From: Brevundimonas sp.
GTDB taxonomy: Bacteria; Pseudomonadota; Alphaproteobacteria; Caulobacterales; Caulobacteraceae
Assembly (NCBI RefSeq): GCF_027487935.1
Contig: NZ_JAIYCP010000005.1
Span: 62,001 to 126,000 of the forward strand
Length of the DNA: 64,000 nt
Direction of reading: 5' to 3'
Part shown: in pieces, positions 19,483 to 30,460 of the stretch
Layout: every line of letters begins with the position of its first letter
Position numbering within the stretch: the stretch's first letter is position 1
Notes under the pieces: generated by a model
Told to the model about the DNA's origin: nothing
What the model saw: only the letters and a program-made list of their open reading frames with translations
The model's database searches: none
Made by a program: the position numbers and the translations under genes

Positions 19483-20112
19483 ATGATCATCATCGCCGGC
19501 CTGGGCAATCCGGGTCCCAAATATCAGGGCAACCGCCACAACATCGGCTTCATGGCCGCCGACGAGATCGCGCGGCGCTGGTCGTTCGGGCCCGAGCGGG
19601 CCAAATTCCAGTCGGTGATCCGCGAGGGCGAGGTCGCCACCGCCGCCGGGCCGGTCAAGGTCCTGCTGATGAAGCCCCAGACCTTCATGAACGAGAGCGG
19701 CCGGGCCGTGGCTGAGGCGGCGCGCTTCTACAAGGTCCAGCCCGGCGCGGTCATCGTCTTCCATGACGAGATCGACCTGGCCCCCGGCCGCTTCCGCATG
19801 AAGACCGGTGGCGGGGCAGCCGGCCAGAACGGCGTGCGCAGCCTGATCAGCCAGCTGGGCGCCGACTTCCGCCGCGCCCGCATGGGCGTCGGCCACCCCG
19901 GCGCGCCCGAACTGGTGCACGGCCATGTGTTGAGCGACTTCCACAAGGCCGACCTGACCTGGCTGGAGCCCATGCTCGACGCCGTCGCCGGTGCCCTGCC
20001 CTTCGCCCTCGCCGACGACGACGACCGCTACCAGGCCGAAGTCATGCGCCTGGCCCCCGCCCCCAAATTCAGCCCCCGTCAGGCCGCGGAGAAGGCGGCG
20101 CGGGGCGATTAG
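19483..20112 (+). CDS. pth: peptidyl-tRNA hydrolase
   Basis: MIIIAGLGNPGPKYQGNRHNIGFMAADEIA; KPQTFMNESG; FHDEIDL. Confidence 0.97.
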   Translation: MIIIAGLGNPGPKYQGNRHNIGFMAADEIARRWSFGPERAKFQSVIREGEVATAAGPVKVLLMKPQTFMNESGRAVAEAARFYKVQPGAVIVFHDEIDLAPGRFRMKTGGGAAGQNGVRSLISQLGADFRRARMGVGHPGAPELVHGHVLSDFHKADLTWLEPMLDAVAGALPFALADDDDRYQAEVMRLAPAPKFSPRQAAEKAARGD

Positions 20113-20185
20113 CCGCCCTTCCCTCCCCGCCGTCCCGCCTGTACGGCCGGGACGAAACCGACCGCCGCCACAAAGGCCTGATCCG

Positions 20186-20674
20186 ATGACCCGCACCCCG
20201 CGCCTCGCGCTCGCCCTCGCCTTGCTAACCCTGTCCGCCTGCAGTCCCGGTGGGACGGAGTCCGGGGCAACTTCAACCGTCGAGGTCGCCGGAGCCATCT
20301 GCCGGCCGACGCCGGTGGGGCGCCAGATGACGGGCTGTTACCTGACCCTGACCACGACGACCGCCGACCGGCTGGTCAGCGTCGCCAGCCCCGCCGCCAA
20401 TCTGGTCCAGATCCACGAGAGCCGGATCGAGAGCGGCATGATGATGATGAACGAGCTGAAGGAGGGCCTGCCCCTGCCCGCCGGCGAGACCGTCGCCCTC
20501 GCGCCGGGCGGCAATCATCTGATGCTGCTGGGCGTCAAGGAGCCGCTGGTGGCGGGGGATACCGTTGCCCTGACCCTGACCTTCGAGGCCTCGCCGCCGG
20601 TCGAGGTGACGGCGACGGTCGGCCAGCCGGCTGCGCCCGAAGGCGATCACGCGGCCGCGCCCGCCGCTCATTGA
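20186..20674 (+). CDS. copper chaperone PCu(A)C family lipoprotein
   Basis: Lipobox LTLSAC; IHESRIESGMMMMNEL...LAPGGNHLMLLGV (HxnM...HLM copper motif). Confidence 0.88.
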   Translation: MTRTPRLALALALLTLSACSPGGTESGATSTVEVAGAICRPTPVGRQMTGCYLTLTTTTADRLVSVASPAANLVQIHESRIESGMMMMNELKEGLPLPAGETVALAPGGNHLMLLGVKEPLVAGDTVALTLTFEASPPVEVTATVGQPAAPEGDHAAAPAAH

Positions 20675-20742
20675 CACCCGAGCCTGACAAACCGGTCGCG
20701 ACGGGCTAAAGGCTCGCGCTCACTCGAAAGCTCCCCAAGACC

Positions 20743-21837
20743 ATGGCCCTGAAAGTCGCGATCGTCGGCCTGCCCAATGTCGGCAAGTCCACCCTGTTCA
20801 ACGCCCTGACCCGGACGGCGGCGGCGCAGGCTGCCAACTATCCGTTCTGCACCATCGAGCCGAACACCGGGGATGTGGCGGTCCCGGAGCCGCGCCTGGA
20901 CGTCCTGGCGGAGATCGCCGGCTCGAAGGAGATCATTCCGTCGCGGATCACCTTCGTCGACATCGCCGGCCTGGTGCGCGGCGCGTCCAAGGGCGAGGGC
21001 CTGGGCAACCAGTTTCTGGCCAACATCCGCGACTGCGACGCCGTGGCCTTCGTCGCCCGCTGCTTCATCGATGACGACATCACCCACGTCGAAAACCGCA
21101 TCGACCCGATCAGCGATCTCGAGATCATCGAGACCGAACTGATGCTGGCCGACCTCGAAAGCCTCGAGAAGCGCGTGGTCAACGTCGAGAAGAAGGCCAA
21201 GGGCGGCGACAAGGAGGCCCAGACCACCCTGCGCCTGATCAACATGGCCCTGACGCCCTTGCGCGCCGGCAAGCCCGCCCGGGTCGTCCAGGTCGACAAG
21301 GAAGACCAGAAGGCCTGGCACATGTTGCAGCTGCTGACCTCCCTGCCCGCCCTCTATGTCTCCAACGTCGACGAGAACTCGGCAGACAAGGGCAATGAAC
21401 TGTCCGCACAGGTCGCCGCCCGCGCCGCCGCCGACAATGCCAAGGCCGTGGTCATCTCGGCCAAGATCGATTCCGAACTGGCCGTTCTGGACCCCGCCGA
21501 ACAGGCCGAATTCCTGGAAAGCCTCGGCCTCGCCGAGCCCGGCCTGAACCGTCTGATCCGCGAGGCCTATGCCCTGCTGGGCCTGCAGTCCTATTTCACC
21601 GTGGGCCCCAAGGAGGCGCGCGCCTGGACCATTCCGATCGGCGCCACGGCCCCCCAGGCGGCGGGCGTGATCCACACCGATTTCGAAAAGGGTTTCATCC
21701 GCGCCGAGACCATCGCCTTCGACGACTTCGTGGCGCTGCGGGGCGAGGCGAAGGCCCGCGAGGCCGGCAAGCTCCGCGCCGAGGGCAAGTCCTATGTCGT
21801 CAAGGACGGCGACGTGATGAATTTCCTCTTCAACTGA
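20743..21837 (+). CDS. ychF: redox-regulated ATPase YchF
   Basis: IVGLPNVGKSTLFNALTRTAAAQAANYPFCTIEPNTG. Confidence 0.97.
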   Translation: MALKVAIVGLPNVGKSTLFNALTRTAAAQAANYPFCTIEPNTGDVAVPEPRLDVLAEIAGSKEIIPSRITFVDIAGLVRGASKGEGLGNQFLANIRDCDAVAFVARCFIDDDITHVENRIDPISDLEIIETELMLADLESLEKRVVNVEKKAKGGDKEAQTTLRLINMALTPLRAGKPARVVQVDKEDQKAWHMLQLLTSLPALYVSNVDENSADKGNELSAQVAARAAADNAKAVVISAKIDSELAVLDPAEQAEFLESLGLAEPGLNRLIREAYALLGLQSYFTVGPKEARAWTIPIGATAPQAAGVIHTDFEKGFIRAETIAFDDFVALRGEAKAREAGKLRAEGKSYVVKDGDVMNFLFN

Positions 21838-21950
21838 CCCGGCCCGGTCTCAAGGGCCTCTGCAATGATCACGAATTCGAGCTCCGCCTTGCATCCGCCA
21901 CGAGATTTTGCGAGCGGAGCCGCAGTGTCGAGAACAAGGGGGCATTCCGC

Positions 21951-22214
21951 ATGACCCAGAGCACCAATCCCTGGGCGAAACCGATCGATCCGCTGGCGCA
22001 GGACATCGCCGCGGTGCTCAAACGCATGGGCGGTTCGGCCCATCAGCGCGACGTGGTCCAGTGCGTGGCGGCGATGAAGCGCCAGCGCGGCGAGAGCGTC
22101 GGACAGGATCTGGCCAACGCGATCGTCGAGGTCTTCGAACGCTACCGCGACCTGTTCTTCAAACCCTTCGGCGAAGGCTCGATGCGCTGGGCCCTGCAAC
22201 CCGGCGTCGCCTGA
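21951..22214 (+). CDS. hypothetical protein (87 aa)
   Basis: Intact ORF in an otherwise empty gap, plausible composition. Confidence 0.5.
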   Translation: MTQSTNPWAKPIDPLAQDIAAVLKRMGGSAHQRDVVQCVAAMKRQRGESVGQDLANAIVEVFERYRDLFFKPFGEGSMRWALQPGVA

Positions 22215-22231
22215 CACAGGGGTTGGACGAC

Positions 22232-24922
22232 CTAACGGTCCTTCTCGCGCGCCTCTCCCCCGCGCGACACCAGTGCCGCCTGGGCCGCCGCCAGCCGGGC
22301 GATCGGCACGCGGTAGGGTGAGCAGCTGACGTAGTCGAGGCCGACCTCTTCGCAGAAGGCGATCGACGACGGGTCGCCGCCGTGTTCCCCGCAGATGCCC
22401 ATCTTGATGCCCGGACGCGCCGCCCCGCCGCGTTCGGCGGCGATGCGGATCAGGTCGCCGACCCCATCCTGGTCCAGACGGACGAACGGATCGGTCTCGA
22501 AGATGCCCTTGTCCATATAGGCCTGCAGGAAGCGGCCGGAATCGTCGCGGCTGATGCCGAAGGTGGTCTGGGTCAGGTCATTGGTGCCGAAGGAAAAGAA
22601 CTCGGCGTATTCGGCCAGGTCGGCGGCACGCAGGGCCGCGCGCGGCAGTTCGATCATGGTGCCGACAAGGTATTCGACCCGGTCGCCGGCCCCGGCGAAG
22701 ACGGCCTCGGCGGTGCGGTCCGTCAGTTCGCGCAGATATTTCATCTCCAGCCCGAGGGCGACCAGCGGGTGCATGATCTCCGGGATGGGGGCCTCGGCCG
22801 CGGTCTGTTTCACCTGCAGGGCCGCCTCGAGAATGGCGCGGACCTGCATCTCATAGATCTCGGGATAGGCGACGCCCAGCCGGCAACCCCGGTGGCCGAG
22901 CATGGGGTTGGTCTCGTGCAGTTCCTTCGCCCGCCGCTTCAGCTTGGCGGCGTCGAGCCCCTGCGTCACCGCGAGCGCATCGATCTCGGCTTCGGTGTGG
23001 GGGATGAACTCGTGCAGCGGCGGGTCGAGCAGGCGCACGGTGACCGGCAGGCCGGCCATGATGGTGAACAGTTCAACGAAATCGGCCTTCTGGAACGGCG
23101 CGATCTTGGCCAGCGCCGCACGGCGACCGGCCTCGTCATCGGCCAGGATCATCTCGCGCACCGCGGCGATGCGGGCGTCGTCGAAGAACATGTGCTCGGT
23201 CCGGCACAGGCCGATACCCTCGGCGCCGAAGCCGCGCGCCGTCTTCGCATCCAGCGGCGTCTCGGCATTGGCGCGCACCTTCAGGCGGCGGACCTTGTCG
23301 GCCCAGGCCATCAGGGTCTGGAAGTCGCCGGTCAGCTCCGGCTCGATCATGGCCACGGCCCCGTCCAGCACCTCGCCCTTCGAGCCGTCGATGGTGATGA
23401 TCTCGCCGGCCCTGAAGGTGCGGCCACGGGCGGTGAAGGTCCCGGCCCTGTCGTCGATCGACAGCTCATTGATGCCGCAGACGCAGGGACGCCCCATGCC
23501 GCGCGCCACGACGGCGGCGTGGCTGGTCATGCCGCCGCGCGCCGTGACGATGCCGCGGGCCGCATGCATGCCGTGGATGTCTTCCGGCGAGGTCTCCTCG
23601 CGCACCAGGATGACGGCGTCGCCCAGCTGCGACAGCCGCTCGGCCTCATCGGCGTCGAAAACGATCTTGCCGGTCGCCGCGCCGGGCGAGGCCGGCAGGC
23701 CGGACGCCACCACGGTACGGCTGGCTTTCGGATCCAGCGTCGGGTGCAGCAGCTGGTCGAGCGCCGACGGCTCGACCCGGGCGACGGCCTCCTCCTCGGA
23801 GATCACCCCCTCGGCGGCCAGATCGACCGCGATCTTCAGCGCCGACCTGGCTGTCCGCTTGCCGTTGCGGGTCTGCAGCATCCAGAGGCGGCCCTGTTCG
23901 ACCGTGAACTCGATGTCCTGCATGTCGCGGTAGTGGCTTTCCAGCCGGCCGATGACTTCGACGAATTCGCCGAAGACGACCGGCATGGCCTCCTCCATCG
24001 AGGGGGCGGTCTCGCCCATCTCTTCCCGGCCCGCCTTCGTCAGCGACTGGGGCGTGCGGATGCCGGCGACGACGTCCTCGCCCTGGGCATTGATCAGGAA
24101 CTCGCCGTACAGCCGGGCTTCGCCGGTCGAGGGATTGCGGGTAAAGGCGACGCCCGTGGCCGAGGTCTCGCCCATATTGCCGAAGACCATGGACTGGACA
24201 TTGACCGCCGTGCCCCAGCTCTCGGGGATGTCGTGCATGCGGCGATAGAATTTGGCCCGGTCGTTCATCCAGCTGGCAAAGACGGCCGAGACGGCCCCCC
24301 AGAGCTGGTCATGCGGGTCCTGCGGGAAGGCGTGACCCAGCCGGTCCTCGACCACGGCCTTGTAGTCGGCGACGACTTTTTCCCAGTCCGAGGCGCTCAG
24401 GTCAGTGTCGATGGTAACGCCCAGCCGGTCCTTGTGGTCGTCCAGCACCTCCTCGAAATCGTCATGGCTCAGGCCGAGCACGACGCTGGAATACATGGTG
24501 ATGAAGCGGCGGTAGCTGTCGAAGGCGAAGCGGCGGTCGCCGGACAGGGCGGCAAGGCCTTCAACGGTCTCATCGTTCAGGCCGAGGTTCAGGACCGTGT
24601 CCATCATCCCCGGCATGGAGGCGCGGGCCCCCGACCGGACCGAGACCAGCAGCGGATTCCTCGCATCGCCGAAGGTCTTGCCGACGACCGCCTCGACGGT
24701 CTTCAGCCCGACGGCGACCTGGGCGGCCAGGGCCTCGGGATAGGTCTGGCCGTTCGAATAATAGTGGACGCAGGCTTCCGTCGTGATGGTGAAGCCCGGC
24801 GGCACCGGCAGGCCGAGCGACGACATCTCGGCGAGGTTGGCCCCCTTGCCGCCGAGCAGGTTCTTCATCGACGCATCGCCGTCGGCAGAGCCCCCACCGA
24901 AGCCGTACACCCACTGAGTCAT
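22232..24922 (-). CDS. ppdK: pyruvate, phosphate dikinase
   Basis: WVYGFGGGSADGDASMKNLLGGKGANLAEMS; GGMTSHAAVVARGMGRPCVCG; SFGTNDLTQTTFGISRDDSG. Confidence 0.97.
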   Translation of the reverse strand: MTQWVYGFGGGSADGDASMKNLLGGKGANLAEMSSLGLPVPPGFTITTEACVHYYSNGQTYPEALAAQVAVGLKTVEAVVGKTFGDARNPLLVSVRSGARASMPGMMDTVLNLGLNDETVEGLAALSGDRRFAFDSYRRFITMYSSVVLGLSHDDFEEVLDDHKDRLGVTIDTDLSASDWEKVVADYKAVVEDRLGHAFPQDPHDQLWGAVSAVFASWMNDRAKFYRRMHDIPESWGTAVNVQSMVFGNMGETSATGVAFTRNPSTGEARLYGEFLINAQGEDVVAGIRTPQSLTKAGREEMGETAPSMEEAMPVVFGEFVEVIGRLESHYRDMQDIEFTVEQGRLWMLQTRNGKRTARSALKIAVDLAAEGVISEEEAVARVEPSALDQLLHPTLDPKASRTVVASGLPASPGAATGKIVFDADEAERLSQLGDAVILVREETSPEDIHGMHAARGIVTARGGMTSHAAVVARGMGRPCVCGINELSIDDRAGTFTARGRTFRAGEIITIDGSKGEVLDGAVAMIEPELTGDFQTLMAWADKVRRLKVRANAETPLDAKTARGFGAEGIGLCRTEHMFFDDARIAAVREMILADDEAGRRAALAKIAPFQKADFVELFTIMAGLPVTVRLLDPPLHEFIPHTEAEIDALAVTQGLDAAKLKRRAKELHETNPMLGHRGCRLGVAYPEIYEMQVRAILEAALQVKQTAAEAPIPEIMHPLVALGLEMKYLRELTDRTAEAVFAGAGDRVEYLVGTMIELPRAALRAADLAEYAEFFSFGTNDLTQTTFGISRDDSGRFLQAYMDKGIFETDPFVRLDQDGVGDLIRIAAERGGAARPGIKMGICGEHGGDPSSIAFCEEVGLDYVSCSPYRVPIARLAAAQAALVSRGGEAREKDR

Positions 24923-25164
24923 CGCCTGGTCCCTGAAGTCTCGTCTTGTCCGGCCTGACTAACGTGCTGCGCCCGCGAAGGCGAGGCCGGGACTGTAACA
25001 AAGCGTGAGCGGATGTAGCGGCTCCGCAACGGGGTGCGGCACAGTCGGCACCCGCAGGCGGCGAACTGGACGAGCGGGCCCGTCTGCCGCTATGCGCAGG
25101 GGACCGGATCCAGCCCGCGCGGCGACGCGATGGACACCGGCAAGGTCCGCCAAGGAACAGCCCG

Positions 25165-26259
25165 ATGACGCTCTCTGAAACCGCAACGGCGGTCGCGACG
25201 CCCCCGGCCACCGGCACCGGACTGGTCATCCGCCGGCCTGACGACTGGCATGTGCACCTGCGCGACGGGGCCATGCTGGGCTCGGTCGTCAACTATACGG
25301 CCCGCCAATTTGCCCGCGCCATCGTCATGCCAAACCTGGCCCCGCCGGTGACCACCGTGGCGGCTGCCGAGGCCTATCGCGCACGCATCCTGGCGGCGGT
25401 CGAGCCGGGAACGGTCTTCACCCCCCTGATGACCTGCTACCTGACCGACGATATCGACGCAGCCGAGGTCGGGCGCGGCTTTGCGGCGGGTGTCTTCACC
25501 GCCTGCAAACTCTATCCGGCCAATGCCACGACCAACTCCAGCCACGGCGTGACCGACTTCCGCCGGATCTATCCGGTTCTCGAGGTCATGCAGCAGATCG
25601 GCATGCCGCTTCTGGTCCATGGTGAGGTGACGGACTCCCATGTCGACATCTTCGACCGCGAGGCGGTGTTCATCGACCGCATCCTGACCCGGATCATCGC
25701 CGATTTCCCGGCCCTGAAGGTGGTGTTCGAACACATCACCACCGCCGATGCCGTGGCCTTTGTCGAGACCGCCGGGGCGAATGTCGCCGCGACGATCACG
25801 CCGCACCACCTCGACTTCAACCGCAACGCCATGTTCCAGGGCGGGATCCGCCCGCATTTCTACTGCCTGCCGGTGGCCAAGCGGGAAGTGCATCGCCTCG
25901 CCCTGCGCCGGGCGGCGACCTCGGGTTCGGACCGGTTCTTCCTCGGCACCGACTCCGCCCCCCATGCCGTCGGGGCCAAGGAATCGGCCTGTGGCTGCGC
26001 CGGCATCTTCAACGCCCCGTTCGCGATCGAAAGCTATGCCCGGACCTTCGAGGAAGAGGGGGCCCTGCATTACCTCGAGGCCTTCGCCTCCGAGAATGGC
26101 CCGCGCTTCTACGGCCTGCCCCTGAACGAGGACCGGATCCGGCTCGACCGGGTCGCGCACCAGGTGCCGGAGATGATGATCGCCGCCGATACCGAGGTCG
26201 TGCCGTTCCACGCCGGTCAGACCCTCGGCTGGAAGTTTGCGGGCCTGGCCGGTCACTGA
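25165..26259 (+). CDS. pyrC: dihydroorotase
   Basis: [41 protein letters not shown]. Confidence 0.95.
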   Translation: MTLSETATAVATPPATGTGLVIRRPDDWHVHLRDGAMLGSVVNYTARQFARAIVMPNLAPPVTTVAAAEAYRARILAAVEPGTVFTPLMTCYLTDDIDAAEVGRGFAAGVFTACKLYPANATTNSSHGVTDFRRIYPVLEVMQQIGMPLLVHGEVTDSHVDIFDREAVFIDRILTRIIADFPALKVVFEHITTADAVAFVETAGANVAATITPHHLDFNRNAMFQGGIRPHFYCLPVAKREVHRLALRRAATSGSDRFFLGTDSAPHAVGAKESACGCAGIFNAPFAIESYARTFEEEGALHYLEAFASENGPRFYGLPLNEDRIRLDRVAHQVPEMMIAADTEVVPFHAGQTLGWKFAGLAGH

Positions 26260-27426
<1,167 letters not shown>

Positions 27427-27429
27427 GCG

Positions 27430-28458
27430 TCAGCCCAGCCCCCGCTCCAGCGCCTTCCTGAATACCGTCGGCAGTGACGCCAGCGCCTCATCGGGATCGG
27501 TCCAGACGAAATCCCCCTGGCCCTCCGCCACACGCACGGTCAGCGTCAGCGAGAAATGGGTGAAGACGTGCTCGATCGCGCCCGCTTCGCGCCAGTCGGC
27601 GGCGACGGGCGGTGAGGCCTCTGCGGTTCCGACACGCCATTCCGACGTCGGCAGCCCCGTCATCCCGCCCAGCAGCCCCTTGTCCGGCCGCCGCTCCAGC
27701 GCCACCCGGCCCCGCCCGTCGCGCAGGACCCAGGCGATCCCGGTGCGGTGCGGACGGTCCGCCTTCTTCGTCTTCAGCGGCCAGCGCTCCGGATGGCCGG
27801 ACGCATGGGCGGCGCACCATTCGGTCAGCGGGCAGGCCTCGCACTGCGGCTTGCCGGGGCGGCAGACCGTCGCGCCCAGATCCATCAGGGCCTGCGGCCA
27901 GTCGCCCGGACGGTCGTCAGCCACCAGCGAACCGGCCAGCTGCCTGAGTTCCGGCTTCGCTCCCGGCAGCGGTGCCTCTACCGCGAACAGCCGCGCCATG
28001 ACGCGCTCGACATTGCCGTCGACGACATTGGCCGGGCGGCCGAAGGCGATGGCGGCCACGGCGGCTGCGGTATAGGCACCGACCCCGGGCAGGGCCAGCA
28101 GACCGGCCTCCGTATCGGGAAACACCCCGCCGTGATCCCGGGCCACGGCACGGGCGCAGGCCAGCAGATTGCGCGCGCGGGCGTAGTAGCCGAGCCCCGC
28201 CCAGGCCGCCATCACATCGCTGTCGTCCGCCGCGGCGAGGTCTGAAACCGTGGGCCAGCGGGCGGTAAAGGTCTCGAAATAGGGCGTCGCATGCGGGGTG
28301 GTGGTCTGCTGCAGCATCACCTCGGACAGCCAGACCCGATAGGGATCGGGTGGCGGAGCTCCCGGCGGCGCGCGCCAGGCCAGCGCCCGTCCGTGGCGAT
28401 CATACCATTCCAGCAAGGCTGCGCGGACGGCGGACACAGGATTGGGGACGGAACGCAT
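27430..28458 (-). CDS. mutY: A/G-specific adenine glycosylase (start reassigned to MRSVPNPVSAVRAALLEWY)
   Basis: WLSEVMLQQTTT; LPGVGAYTAAAVAAIAFG; C-x6-C-x2-C-x5-C FeS (CRPGKPQCEACPLTEWC). Confidence 0.93.
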   Translation of the reverse strand: MRSVPNPVSAVRAALLEWYDRHGRALAWRAPPGAPPPDPYRVWLSEVMLQQTTTPHATPYFETFTARWPTVSDLAAADDSDVMAAWAGLGYYARARNLLACARAVARDHGGVFPDTEAGLLALPGVGAYTAAAVAAIAFGRPANVVDGNVERVMARLFAVEAPLPGAKPELRQLAGSLVADDRPGDWPQALMDLGATVCRPGKPQCEACPLTEWCAAHASGHPERWPLKTKKADRPHRTGIAWVLRDGRGRVALERRPDKGLLGGMTGLPTSEWRVGTAEASPPVAADWREAGAIEHVFTHFSLTLTVRVAEGQGDFVWTDPDEALASLPTVFRKALERGLG

Positions 28459-28479
28459 CGACCGCGTTATAGACCGCAA

Positions 28480-29046
28480 ATGCGCCGCACGCTGCCCACA
28501 GACGCCGAGGCCCGCGAAATCCTGTCGCGCCGACGCACGCGCCCTGCACCCCGCCCGGCGCCCAAGGCCGGCCGGGCCCTGCAGGCGTTGATCAAGGAGC
28601 TGGACGGCCGGTTCGGCCGCGGCGCGACCGCGTTGGAACCGCGCTGGCGCGAGATCGTCGGCGACCGGCTGGCGCGGGTGACCCGGCCGCAGAAATTGAC
28701 CAAGGGCCGGGGCGGTGCCGGCGGAACCCTGGAGCTGCGCGTGGCCGGACCCGCCGCCCTGCTGGTGCAGCATCAGTCCGAAGACATACTGGCCCGGGTC
28801 AATCTGTTCCTGGGCGCGGGCAGCGTGGACCGGCTCAGGATCGCCCAGGGACCGGTCAAGCCGCCCCCGGACCTTGCGGCCGCACCGAAACGCCGTCCCG
28901 CCGCCCAGCCGCTGGCTGCGCATGAGGAAGCCGATCTGAAAGCCGCCCTCGACGGGGCACCCGACAGCCTGAAGGGGCCGCTGGAACGGCTCGGCCGCGC
29001 GGTTCTGGGCGATCCCGAAAAAGGCCGCGACCGTTCGGGCCGTTGA
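28480..29046 (+). CDS. DUF721 domain-containing protein
   Basis: LEPRWREIVGDRLARVTRPQKL...LELRVAGPAALLVQHQSEDILARVN. Confidence 0.8.
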   Translation: MRRTLPTDAEAREILSRRRTRPAPRPAPKAGRALQALIKELDGRFGRGATALEPRWREIVGDRLARVTRPQKLTKGRGGAGGTLELRVAGPAALLVQHQSEDILARVNLFLGAGSVDRLRIAQGPVKPPPDLAAAPKRRPAAQPLAAHEEADLKAALDGAPDSLKGPLERLGRAVLGDPEKGRDRSGR

Positions 29047-29094
29047 CAAAACTTCGCCGTTTCTGTTCTCGAAAGTGATCAGGCGCGCGTATCG

Positions 29095-29799
29095 GTGGGG
29101 AATCGCGCGATGCTATTCAGAATCCCGCCCGCAGTTGAGGACGACGCCATGAGCGCCCAGACCAAATACGCCGCCATGAGCCGCCGCGCGGCAATGACCG
29201 CAGCGGCCCTTGCCGCCATGGCCACGCTCTCGGGCTGCGGCGGTGGAACCGGATCGTCGGTCGAGGGTGACATGGCCCTCGGGGCACCTGAAGGTGCCAA
29301 GGTCACGGTTGTGGAATACGCCTCGGTCACCTGCCCGCACTGCGCGTCGTGGCAGGAAGCCGTCTGGCCGGCGTTCAAGGCCAAATACGTCGACACCAAC
29401 AAGGTTCGCTACGTCTTCCGTGAACTGCCGACGCCGCCGACCAATGTCGCGGTCGCCGGCTTCATGATCGCCCGCTGTGCCGGCGAGGACAAATATTTCG
29501 ACGTCATCCACGGGATCATGGCCAGCCAGAATGAATGGCGGGCCGGGGTCAATCCGCGCGACACCCTGTTCCGGGTGGGCAACGGCGCCGGTCTGAACAA
29601 TCAACAGATCGAGGCCTGCATCAAGGACCCTGACAATCTGAAGGCTGCAGAGGCGCGCAGCGAGGCCGCCGTCAAGGCCGGCGTCACCGGCACGCCCGCC
29701 TTCTTCGTCAACGGCGTCGCCATCGTCTCGCCCGGCTCGGAAGGCGCGACCCTGGCCGATCTGTCGCGCGCCATCGACGCCGAACTGGCCAAGGGCTGA
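29095..29799 (+). CDS. DsbA-family thiol:disulfide interchange lipoprotein (CPHC)
   Basis: VVEYASVTCPHCASWQEAVWP; TGTPAFFVNG. Confidence 0.9.
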   Translation: MGNRAMLFRIPPAVEDDAMSAQTKYAAMSRRAAMTAAALAAMATLSGCGGGTGSSVEGDMALGAPEGAKVTVVEYASVTCPHCASWQEAVWPAFKAKYVDTNKVRYVFRELPTPPTNVAVAGFMIARCAGEDKYFDVIHGIMASQNEWRAGVNPRDTLFRVGNGAGLNNQQIEACIKDPDNLKAAEARSEAAVKAGVTGTPAFFVNGVAIVSPGSEGATLADLSRAIDAELAKG

Positions 29800-29807
29800 T
29801 CAGCCTG

Positions 29808-30446
29808 GTGACCAACCGGCGGCGCTTCTTTCTGACCCTGACGCTGGCGCTGCTGGCGCACGCTGTCGCGGCTTCCGCGTCAGGGTCGGATTCCGCCCAG
29901 GCCCGTCAGACGCTCGCCCCGGTAACAGCGGCGGACCGCAGCATCGGTCGCGCCGACGCGCCGGTGACGGTGATCGAATACGCCTCGTTCGCCTGCCACC
30001 ATTGCGCGGACTGGCACCAGTTCGTCTATCCGGGCTTCAAGACCCGCTTCATCGACACCGGCAAGGTCCGGTTCGTGTTCCGCAACCTGCCGACCGACCC
30101 CCAGGAGATCGCCCTTCCCGGGGCCGCCCTGGCCCGGTGCGCCGCGCCCGAACGCTTCTTCGAGGTCGCCGCCGTCCTGATGCGGGGTCAGTCCGCCGTC
30201 CTCCGCGGCGGAAACCGTGAGGACTGGTATGGCCCGGCCATCGCTGTCAGCGGTCGCACCCAGGCCCAGATCGAAGCCTGCGCCACGAGCCCGGCGGTCG
30301 AGGCTGCCCTCGCCCGCGACATGGACAGCGCCGAGGCGGCGGGCGTCCACTCCACCCCGACCTTCTTCGTCAATGGACGTCAGGTGACGGACCGCTCGCT
30401 GGGCGGGCTGGAGGTCGCGATCCGGGCGGCCACCGCAGGCCAGTGA
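29808..30446 (+). CDS. DsbA-family thioredoxin-domain protein (CHHC)
   Basis: VIEYASFACHHCADWHQFVYP; VHSTPTFFVNGRQV. Confidence 0.88.
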   Translation: MTNRRRFFLTLTLALLAHAVAASASGSDSAQARQTLAPVTAADRSIGRADAPVTVIEYASFACHHCADWHQFVYPGFKTRFIDTGKVRFVFRNLPTDPQEIALPGAALARCAAPERFFEVAAVLMRGQSAVLRGGNREDWYGPAIAVSGRTQAQIEACATSPAVEAALARDMDSAEAAGVHSTPTFFVNGRQVTDRSLGGLEVAIRAATAGQ

Positions 30447-30460
30447 CGGCGTAGGAGCCG

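Noticed and set aside
22382-24958. 858-aa plus-strand ORF opposite ppdK
   Set aside because: Mirror frame of a strongly conserved PPDK gene; composition is the usual GC-rich antisense artefact
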